A DNA stretch of 64,000 bases from Apostichopus japonicus (lineage: Eukaryota; Echinodermata; Holothuroidea; Aspidochirotida; Stichopodidae): positions 601,501 to 665,500 of the forward strand of contig NC_092567.1 of NCBI RefSeq assembly GCF_037975245.1. The letters are read 5' to 3'. A program made the position numbers and the translations under genes. The notes below the pieces were generated by a model. It was not told where the DNA came from. It did no database searches and worked only from the letters and a program-made list of their open reading frames with translations. This document shows, piece by piece, positions 10,601 through 22,600 of the stretch; within the stretch, counting starts at the first letter, position 1; each line of letters begins with the position of its first letter.

Positions 10601-13600
10601 ACTGTACTGTTTCGAAGGAAAGACAATGTTTACTCCTTTGCATTTCAATATATAGATAGCAATAAACCTTTGCGGGCTTAGTCCGACAAATAGGTGCCCA
10701 GCAAACCATCGTACATAGGGATAAGGGCAGAACAAAGTGCTAAGTCAAAAGTTATGTCATGGGTCCATGAGTAGTTAGAAAACACATGTCTAAATATCCC
10801 CTACATAATACAAAATTTTACTGTTAGGTTGAATGTTTATAGATATTTGTTTCAAGAGTATGTACGTGAGTTGCTCGTAATTTTATCCGTAACAATAATG
10901 CAACAAAGTTTATGATATTTTGAGACGTTATGTCGCAATTGAAAACAATCATCTGCTCTGTAAACTGCCCAATTCCAACCTTTTCCACAGTTTCTCACGT
11001 TGGATGATATACCACAGGCTAAGAATGTGAACATTAAAGGGACAGCGAAGGACAACGTTGATAAAGTGAGTGGTACAACAGTTTCCTTTTTGATTTAAGA
11101 GATACAGTCGATGTCAGTCATCATGTTTTAATTATTAAGGATGATGGGTTTGCCACTTTGACATCACATCACTTCATTTGTTTCTTTATATTTGATGAAT
11201 TCTTTTTTAGAGTATTGCAGTCATTCTAAGGACACCTCTGTCCGTTGGTAAGATGGACGAGCTGGATCGAGGGACTCCATTGCTAAAGTGAGTGGCTAAA
11301 CTAAACACTTTAAGCTTTACTTAAACAACATTGTTGTTATAATATTTTAAATATGGTTTGGATAAAAACATACTTTTTTTGCATAAAAACTTTCCTAGTA
11401 TACTACAGTCACTGTGCAATTGCCTTATCAAACATAATTGGTTAAGCTCCAAACCTCAATTTTAATGAATATAAATTATATTTTCACTCATGAAATTGGT
11501 CAAAGATTAACATCACATAATATTTGAAATTTTGGGCATCAATGTACAAACATTACTCAGTTTGAGTTAATTCCCAGATGTACAAAATATGAGGTATTTA
11601 CAAAACTGAAATCAAATAGGTTTGAAAGTCAGAGCCATGATAGAGTGATTTTAATGTCAATATGTTTAACGTCTCTAGTTAAAGCAGCATTTTGAGTCCT
11701 TTTCTATGATTTTTCTCAACCTCACTAACTCCACTTTGCCATAACGACATACATAACTAGCTTATCTATTTAAATATTACTTCAAATGGGGACATAAAAG
11801 TCGAAAAATTTGCAACTTTCCACTGTTTTTCTCCAAGATATTTTCCGTTGGGATCCCAATAAACCTTGCCCATATATGAATATTTAATCACCACGAACGT
11901 CATTGACCAATACGTAATACAACACCATGCTTGATTTGTGTACAGTCTATATGGCAGTTGTACCAGGGAGTTCCATAACAACTCCCTGGTTGTACCAACG
12001 CAAAGTCTTGAATCTATTTTTAGCAACGGCTCATAACTAAACCTGTATCTCTGATTGGTTGAATTCAAACTAGTGGGTTTGGGGGAACTGTATGCGATTA
12101 ATTTTAAATGTGGAATTTGTCGTGGACACTTTTCTCATTATCTGCAATAATCCTTAATTATTCGCCAATTAACGTTGTTGGCAGGGAAAAACTTGGCTAA
12201 TATCTTAGTTTGCTGTTTTGTGATTGATATATTTTAAAAACTTGATGGATATGTCAAAAAAGTAGAAAACGGCGACCAAACACAAAATGCTGCTTTAAGA
12301 TGATGCGACTGTACTTTAAAAAATATCCCTACAAAATGTTATTTTCCAATTCCCTTTGTTTTTTCCTCATTTTAATTTGTAGTGCCAGAAGTGAAACTGT
12401 TGGATTCGCAAAGGACTTTAAGCTGAACACTGTTTTCTTTCACGGGTCTGGAGTTTTACTTCAAGAACCAGTCCACTATTCCGTTTTGGAGCAGTCACTA
12501 TTGCGGCACCCTGCATCCACCCCTATGGTACCAAGTAAGACTTTTAACAACTTGTATCACTTTTAATCAAAAGCTTTCTTGAAATGAATAAGTATGTTAG
12601 GGAAAAGTTTTAACAAAAGCTTCTTTGAAATAAATTAGTAGGTTAATGAAAAGTTTAAACAAAAGCTTTCTTGAAATAAATAAGTAGGTTAATGAAAAGC
12701 TTAAACAAAAGCTTCTCTGATATAAATTAGTAGGTTAATGTAAAGTTTCTAAACAAAAGCTTCTTTGAAATACATAAGTAGGTTAATGAGAAGTGTAGAC
12801 AAAAGCTTCTTTGAAATAAATAATTTGATTAATGAAAAGTTTAAACGATAGCTTCTTTGAAATAAATAAGTAGGTTAATGAGAAGTGTAAACAAAAGCTT
12901 CTTTGAAATAAATAACTAGGTTAATGAAAATTTTAAACGATAGCTTCTTCGAAATAAATAAGTAGGTGAATGAAAAGTCCAAAAATGATTTATCTTGGAT
13001 AGGTGAATCCAAACTTACCAGCAATTTTCAAGTTCGCATCGAAAAATTTGACAAAATCAATTTTGAAGCCAGTAGAAGTTAGTAAAATATGTTTTGTTTT
13101 TGTATATATGTTAAAGCAGCATTTTGCGTTTTGTCGCTGTTTTCCACTTTTTTGACAAGTCCATCAAGTTTTTTACATATATCAATCACAAAACAGCAAA
13201 ACTAAGATATTAGCCAAGTTTTTTCCCTGCCAAAAGCGTTAATTGGCGAGTAATTAAGGACATTTGCAGATAATGAGAAAAGTGTCCTCCGACAAATTAC
13301 ACATTGAATATTAATCGCATACAGCTCCCCCAACACACTAGTTTGAATTCAACCAATCAGAGATGCAGGTTTAGTCATGAGCCATTGCTAAAAATAGATT
13401 CTAAACGTCGATTTGGTAACTTGGTACAACCAGCGAGCTGGACTCCAACAGCTCCCTGGTACAACTGCCATAGACAATCTACACAATCAAGCATGGTGTT
13501 GTATTACGTATTGGCCAATGACGTTCGTAGCTTTTAAATATTCATATTATGGGCGAGGTTTATTTGGGTCCCAACGGAAAATATCTCTGAGAAAAACAAA

Positions 13601-16600
13601 GTTGAGAGTTGTAAATTTTTAGACTTTTATGCCACCATTTGAAGTAAGATTTGAATAGATAAACTAGTTATGTATGTCGTGGAATCAGTGAGGTTGAGAA
13701 AAACCATAGAAAAGGACGCAAAATGCTGCTTTCAAGCAAAGAATGCAATGTTTCCTGTATTTTCTCTCTCTTCTAGGAAAAGATGTTGACCTGAAAGAAG
13801 ACGAAGATGATAATCTCATCCCTGAAATACCAGAGGATGATGATAATCAGCCACCTCTCAATACAAGCTGTAAGTAATTAATTAAAGAATGGTAGTAATT
13901 AGGTATTGTCAAACAAATGTATTGTTCCTGATTAAACACTTTCCTAGATTTGAGTTTACTTCATCTGTTAACTTATTTCTGCTGCTTGAAGGAGGAAGAA
14001 CCCATTTTGCTAAAATATGTCTAAAATATGGAAAGATGTTTGAAAATGGAAAAATAAAATATAAATTTAAAAAAATCTTGGTAAGATAAAGTTTAATAGT
14101 GGAAAGAGTATTTTTCGATGTTTCCATCACTACCTAAATCAATTTTTATTTTGTCGACAATTTGATTTCATTCTCATATTTTTCTCGTTTTCTTTTAACA
14201 GTGGATGATGTTGAAATGGGAGATCCATTTGGGGAGTTGAATAATAGCCTTGAAAATGTCAAGGTATTATATATTACATATTAAAATGCCAAGGTATTAT
14301 ATATTATAATGCCAAGGTAATTTATATGATATATTAAAATACCAAGGTATTATATCCTATATATGAAAATGCCAAGGTATTATATATTATAATGCAAAGG
14401 TATACATTATATATTAAAATGCCAAGGTATACATTATATATTAAAATGCCAAGGTATACATTATATATTAAAATGCCAAGGAATAATATATTATAATTCC
14501 AAGGTATTATATACTACATTTTTAATTATCCAATGTATTACATATTACATATTAAAATGCCAAGGTACTGTATTTCTTGAGTTCAATTATTTCTTCTGAC
14601 TCTGTTTATGTGTTTTGTCTAATCCATTATTGATAGAAAAGAGATTAATTGATACTTATCATCATTCATTGAAATTCCCTTTGAATCTTCCCGCGACAAA
14701 TTTCATCCCAGAATATGATAAGTAGGTCAACTACATCACTTCTCCCATTTAGAAATCTTAAGTGTCATAATGTAATAAAACAGTGGAAAATCTGTCAATT
14801 GTAAGTCTAGCAAGAGCAGGACCTGTTGTTCTTGTTTGGCTGTAAGACATTTCAACTATTTACTTAAGAAAAGCTGGGCTTGCACTACTGGATGATAATT
14901 ATTATCAATATTTACTGCTTAGAGTTATAGGCAAACGGTACCAAAGGATGAATTCCCCAGTTAACAAGGATAGAATGTAGATTCCTATTTTATACAATAT
15001 TTCATAAAGTTATAATAAAGCAGCTTGGACACTTCCAACTGTTACCATTTATTCTGTGAATAAAACACAAAGCAACAGTGATATAAAATTTGTATCCAAA
15101 TCCGATTTGAAAATATCTATTTCTGTGTCAAGATAACTTTATTGATTTTGCAAAGCTGTTTTATTAACACTAACATCAGTTAATCAATGATCATTAATCA
15201 CTTCAACTAATGAGGTAAATGTCAACAATTTTTTTAAAAGTTGCCTTTTTTCGTTCGATCCACACATTGTAAGATGAAAACTTGTCTGGGCGATGAAATG
15301 TTTAGTATTAAATAGATTCATTAATTTCATTTTGATTAACATTTCTTGGGGAATAAAATTTCTAGAAGGGTTTATTGGTGTGATCAACTCTTGCTAAGAG
15401 TAATGCATGGTTCGTTTGATAAAATTGCCCAAAACCCACAGCAAGCTGTCATAATTATGAAATGAAATTATCATATTCAGATAGCATAGAAAGTCGACCT
15501 ATATTGTTTACAGTTTAGACTTTTCATTTCCAAAGAACAAAACAAGATTATAATATATGAAGTGATGTTAATAGATATATGTTACTAAATGAATGGCTCG
15601 TGGTAATAAACCGTTAATATTGTTATATTGTAGGAGGAGGTCGGAAGGGCCGGTCTGAGGCCTCGACAACCGTTACGTCCGATCCAAGCCAAGGAAGAAC
15701 ACAAGGACCCCTGGGAGACCTTGGACCCCGATGAGGTGGTCACAGAGAAAGAGAAACCGTTCAAGAAAGGTTGGTTAACATTTTAAATAATCAGTTATTC
15801 AGCAAAGAATCAGTGTATGTAATATTCATCTATTTAGTGTTAATGTCACAGTATATATGCTGGATTTTTGGCCTTTTTTCTTCCTGTGAAGATGGTGAGA
15901 GGGAAAGCTTGAAATAAAAGAAACATTTTGCAATCTTCTTCACTAGAAGCATGTTCTACCTATCATAATAAATAGTGCACGTTTCTGGTTGACAGCCTAA
16001 CACACACTGAGTACTGGGTAGGCTAACTGCCATTATATGGATAACTTTCATGCCAGTATTAAGTTAGTAACTATGCAAAACTTGTAACAGTAAAATTGAA
16101 AACATAAATGACAGGTTCCACCTACATAGATTCAAAAATATGAAAAATTCATCAAATTGTTTGATTAGACATATATTCATGATCGTTGTTGTGAAATGTG
16201 GTGAGCTCACTCACTGTCAGTATCAAGTCTAACAAGACCTACTGTACATTTGCTTTGTGTGTGTTGTAAATTATTGAATCAGTATCAAGGCTGAACCTGA
16301 GATAAAAGAATCTGTTTATAAAAGTTAGAGAGCTTGACGTTTCGATCCTTCTAGGATCTTCAGAAATGAGAACAGCCTCCCGATACTTTTAAGAAAGACA
16401 GATGAAGAGAAGTTCCAGTTTAGCTGTTTGTTCATCTGTCTCTGTTAAGTGTGTCCTTAAGTCTATTTTCAAATCTTTTAGCCATTGAAAAAACTCTCCT
16501 GCCAGAATCTAAACATGTCAGACCCTTTTATAGCTTCACCTACACAGGCTTTTTGCAATACATAATACTTAGTTTGTTAACAGTTTTTTTCTCTCTTTAA

Positions 16601-19600
16601 AAAGAACCCCCGGAAATGGCATAAATGAGCAGATTAGTGCAGAAATGGTAACACACTACAAACGTTACAACTTGATACTCATTGATACTCATGTGAATGG
16701 TAAACTTAGTCATGAAATAAGTGAGGATCGAATGAGCGCAGTAATAATTGCCTAGAAGATGAACTAAGGACAACACGCCATGTACTTTGTAAATAATGTG
16801 TGATGAGAACTAGCTACTTACAATACAGAGAGAACAGAAGATATATTAAGCTCCTAGTACTTAACTTGAAGCATTTCATCTGGATTATTTCTTCAGCTCT
16901 TATTCTATTTTTTTTTCCCTGCACAGGTCGCTGTTTCAAGTTACCCCCATCCCTAGCAACCGCGAAAGCCAGGAAAAGAAAACGGAACATTGTCAAGAAA
17001 CCTTTGGCACCTCTCGATGAATTCATCAACAACACATGTGAGATAACATTCTTAAATATTATTAATATGTGTTTAAATTTATATCGATAAAGTTTATAAC
17101 AGGTGACCAGTCGATATTTGTGAAGGAATCTTTACTGTCTAATAAATATATTTCAGAGAGATATATTTTCTGTATTTTTATTATTATTATTATGATTATT
17201 TGGGATATAGTTAATAGCCTCATACAAAATGTAAATGTTATATTTATAACATTAATTTTGACCCGTAATAGGTTCTTCAATAGATTGAAAAATATTACTT
17301 TCTGTGTAATGAAGAGAAAGTCAAGTTTCTTTGTGAATTACACACTCATTTTACTCATGAAATACTTATAGAAATGAAAGCTTTCTACGAGCTTGAAGAT
17401 GTGTTTTGTGCTGAATTTTACCATAAACTGTTGGTAGGTGGGTAGCATATATGCAATCAGTAATAAAAAGAGCTAAAGTCAATATGAAAATGTGTATATT
17501 TATGACATTAAAATTAATTGCAAATCTCTTCTGTAGTGCATTATTAAACCATTAATCACTTGCCTATTGGAAATGACCCAATAGGGTTTGTTACCAAACA
17601 TAGATACCTCATGTAAATCGGTGGGTACCCAGTTAAAGGGTGTGAAGACTTGCGCAAAAAGAAATATCAAATGCCGGTAATATGACCTAGTTTCGAATGA
17701 GGTGTAACAGAAGTGTTAGACAACACCATCGATCCCAGAAAATACGCACACAGCTTGCTATCTTCAGTAATTAGACACTAGTGTACAGTCAGTACATACA
17801 GCTGCGGTCAATACCCACAGCACAGTATATAAACAATACAGCGATGGACATCTCAGGTCCAGCTAAAGATAACAATGTATCATGTTTCATTACTGTCTGC
17901 ATTTTGTAGCGACAAGCAGAAAATTTCACTTGCAAGTGACGGAAAGTTAACTTTTTCAGAGCATGGCACGCCATTTGGGGCGAGTCTTCAATGCCTTTAA
18001 GTGGGAATGTTCCCATGCTTGGTTAGAACGAAGCTTTGCCAAGACAAAAGCGAACACAGCTCTATAATAATCACTTTGTATGATAACAATGTTCTTTTTT
18101 ACTTTGACAGATTTTTCGCATTCCTCCAAGCTACCAGCCAACCCTTTCAAGATCCCATCCTGTCCCGAATTTGAGAATGCTTTCTGGGTCGTCTACAAGA
18201 AACATGAAGCTAATCTGAGGAAGGAGAAGGCCCTACTGGTCAGATATTTTTCATACATAATTCTTAATACATTAAAATCAGCATAAAGCAAATAAAACTT
18301 GAAGATTTTATAGTTTTACAATAATAATAATAATGGACATTTATAATGCGCCGGTATCCGTCAAAAAAAAAAAACAGTAAACATAGTACAAGACAAAAAT
18401 GCAAGCAAAAATGGGCAACATTGAACAGTTAATTAAACAGTTTTCATCAGAAGAGTCTTGAGAGAGCGTTTAAAAGAAGCAAGAGATGGACTGTGTTTTA
18501 CATGTTCTGGAAGGCTGTTCCACAGAGAAGGGGCAGCAGCAGCAAAAGCTCTTTTGCCCCCATGATCGATTTGAGCGATTAATACACAGAAGTAATTTAT
18601 TGTGTGATCTCATGAAAATGCGATTTGTGTGATATGGTTGCAGAAATTCTGACAAGTATATTGGCAAAGATCTAACAATGACTAAAAGATAAAAAAAATG
18701 GTTTCAAAATTAAAACAGTTGTCTACCTTCATTCTGGTTTTGTCCATATGGGGTGTGGCATTTGTAAAGTCCATGTTTTATTATGAAAGTTGATTTCACT
18801 GTTAGATACCTAATGCTAGTGTAAATCCACTGTATGTGCATCTATTTCTTACTGCCACAGATGAAACAAGGCAAAGCAGAGTCAGAGGTTGATGAATACC
18901 TGCAAGAGGAACCAGCGCCCCCAGCCGCCAGTGTCTTTCCAGGCACAGAACCTGATGACTTTGATGAGGGGGAGGATGGCGGTCCTTTGGATGGCTTTGA
19001 CGATGGTGAAGCAGATGGTATAGCTGGTGGCATGGATGAGCACCCTGGTAAGCGGGAGAGTTCTCTTTCAGATGGTTATTGGTATGATGAAGAGCACCCT
19101 GCTAAGGAGAGTTCTCTTTCAGATGGTTATTTGTATTATGGATGAGCACCCTGGTAAGCGGGAGAGTTCTCTTTCAGATGGTTATTACAAGTATTATTTA
19201 TTAAACAATACTGTATTATATCAGGTTATATTCTCAGCTTAGTTCAAGAGAGCAGTATTTCCAATAGATCTTTAGTGAAATGATTATGTTAATTAGTATT
19301 AATTATGTTGTAAGGAGGATGAAAATGAAGATTTTTGTATTTACTTAAGCTAATTTATATCATATAAATCCGGACATACATGCTATGTTAGATAATTCTA
19401 GTTATTGTAGTGTTTGGTCTTATTGCCTAAAATGTTGGGTAGGAAACACATAAAAAGACAGGAGAATGGGTCTAAACCACATACGGACGATCAGGTCTGT
19501 GAAACGTGTGTGCATGCAACCAATTTGAATTCCATGCTTAAAGAAGGTGTCAGTGTGCAAGAATAAATAAAGTTGCAAAAATTGTGTGTTGAATGAAAGC

Positions 19601-22600
19601 AAGTAATACAGTGTTACTGTTGTGATGTTTGCGATACAGTGTTACTGTTGTGATGTTTGCAATACAGTGCTACTGTTGTTATGTCTGAGGTACAGTGTTA
19701 CTGTTGTGATGTTCGAGGTACAGTGTTACTGTTGTGATGTTTGAGGTCTCATTGCTTTCATCTTTTCAATATTTCTTTCTTCTCTCTCCGTTGATAGATG
19801 TATTTTCACAAAACAGTGCCAATGAGTTGGTGACGGATTATGAAAATTTGGTAAAACAATATGTTGTAAGTATTATGTCATTGAATGACACTTAATTTTC
19901 TTTCTTTTTTTTAGAGTATTTTGGGGGGCAGATGGTTTTTCTAGCTTTGTTTTGTTTTATTTGTTAATATTTTCTTAAGATTTCTATAGGTCATTTGATA
20001 GTTATAATTCATTCAGCTATGTTGTGTATATTGGTTATTTGCCTGTCTAACACATGAAGCAAGGTTTTGAAAGTTTTTAAAAAAGTGCAAGTTGGGATTC
20101 TTAATTTCTTGTAGTCTTGTAGCGACATACTCGATATTTAAAGGCAATGTTCACAAGACAACATAATTTGACTTGCTTTAAGATAATATTAAGATTGCAC
20201 TGGATCAACTAAATTTGCCTTGATTATTTTCTCTAAGTGAAGATTAATAAGTTAAAATTCAATTAATTTTATTCCATTCTCAACACTTCTTTGCCCAGAC
20301 AATTCTCATTTTGTAATTTTTTTTTTTTTTTTCCATATTTCAAGTTAACCTTAAATACCTTTTTCTTAACTGAAATTTGACCAGTCAAGGGTAATGAATG
20401 CCAATTTATAAAATTTTGTCAGAAAGTTCTCAAAAGCAATCCAAAATGCTCCTTTAACTGTATATATAACGTTTAATTAGGTACGATCTCATGTTCTGCT
20501 TGTATTAATCCCAGGACGACTACATGGCTAGTGCTCAAGAATATGCTCAGGTGACAGAACTATCAAAGAGGGTCCAACAGTGGGAAGACAAGCTGGGTCC
20601 AATACTCAAGAGAGAGGTACAAATGGCTGGCATTGAGCGATGCAAACTCTTTTTATTTATTTATCTTCCGTCTCTCTTCCTTTCCCTGCCATCCCTAATT
20701 CTTCCTCTTTCCTTTAAAGGCATTGAAGACTCCTCCTAAACCGCTTGCGGCCATCTGAAAAAGTTAACTTTATGTTGCTCGCAAGCAACGTTTTGTTTGT
20801 GTTACGAAATGCAGACAGTAATGAAACGTGATACCTTGTTATCTTTAGCTGGACCTGAGATGTCCATCGCTGTATCGTATACACTGTGCTGTGTGTATTG
20901 ACCGCAGCTGTATGTACTGACTGTAAACTACAGTAGTGTCTAATTACCGACGGTAGCAAGCTGTGTGTGTATTTTCTGGGATCGATGGTGGTGTCTAACA
21001 CTTCTGTTACACCTCATTCAAACTAGGTCAGATTACTGGCATAAGACGTTTATCTTTGCGCGAGTCTTCACCCCCTTAAAAGATGTTCTTTAGCTACATA
21101 ATAAAGATGAATCCTGTATGCTAAATGTTATCACTTAAATTTCAATTGACAATTAGTTTGCTATATATGATCGTGCCGGGTTGATTTTGATGGAAGTTTG
21201 CCTTTGATCACTACAACATTTACTTTCTTAACAGAAGATAAATTTCTTGATTGGAGTGTGACAGAGTGTTTTTTATTGTAATGTAAATGGAGTGCTAATC
21301 CCTTGAGCATTTGTAAATGGGGTGCGAATCCCTTGAGCATTTGTAAATGGAGTGCTAATCCCTTGAGCATTTGTAAACGGAGTGCTAATCCCTTGAGCAT
21401 TTGCAAGGATACTGGTGTGGTTGTCGGACAAACCCTTACAGTTTATCTTAGACTGGTAAAACCCATAAAAACCAGCCTCTTGCATGTGTTAAGCTACACC
21501 TGTTAATGGCTATTGACTTTGTTCATATCTCACCCAATCCTAAATGGAAACTAATATTAATTTTATAACATGCCTATTTCAAATTCCATCTGTGCTCAGT
21601 GCAGCGTGCACATGTATTGTTATTATTGTTACCCAAAATAATATCTTAACAATGACTTTACATATTTGTGAAGGACAAAGGATATTGGAGTTCACTGTAG
21701 TCTAAAGTCCTCGTGATTGGTATGAAGCTAAGAGAATTTTGTATAAGCTAGAATTCTTTGAATTTATCAAACATTGGATAATTGTATCAATACACAGGCC
21801 TGGATGTCATGGTGGAATTGATCAAAGTTTTGTTACAGCTATAACAGATTTGGAGAATAATTGCTAATAGAAAACTTGTGATGTGAAAATGCATTGATCC
21901 CGAACCCACTTGTGTAACCTATTCTGTGATTGAAATAATACAAAATACAAAATTTTTGATTTTTTTTAAACGACTGCGTTTGCACAGTAATTTTAGCCAT
22001 GGATAGAAAATACTAGAGCTTGTGTGTTTGAATTTGTTGGTAAGGTACGTACGGAAGCTCAGAATTTTCCAAAAGATTTTCCAACCTACGAAAACACTTT
22101 ATTACTTGAGTGGCAGCAATCTATGCTTCCATAGGTATGAACAATTTACATAAAAATGAACACCACTGATTTCAATGGGAAGAGAGGACTTAATTGTACC
22201 AATTCGAAACAGGAACAATTTCATAAAATGCTGTCCACCAGTGACAGAAAAAAATTATTTCACATGTATTTATGTAACTAAAATGTGAAAGCATGAACAA
22301 GATGGTTATAGTACCAATGTGATTTGTATTACTTGATTTTTCTTCTGTTTTTAATTTTTTTAAGTCATAGACTTGTATTTTTAACAAAACTTCCTATCTA
22401 ATTTAAAGGAGAAAGCGCTGTTATCAAAGCATATTGACAAAGCAATCTCTGGTCACATCTCTCTCCTTTCTTTCATTTTATGATACATGAAAACTAAACT
22501 GCTTGGTAAAGTCATTCAGTTTCAATTTCTTTCTTTCCAGTATAAATTACAAAATTTATAAATAGGACACATAATAATGATATACAAAAGATGTAAAATG

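Noticed and set aside
11766-13622. Open frames at 11766-12068 (minus) and 13304-13622 (plus) with similar translations
   Set aside because: They are the same segment of the two inverted MITE copies; no transposase resemblance.
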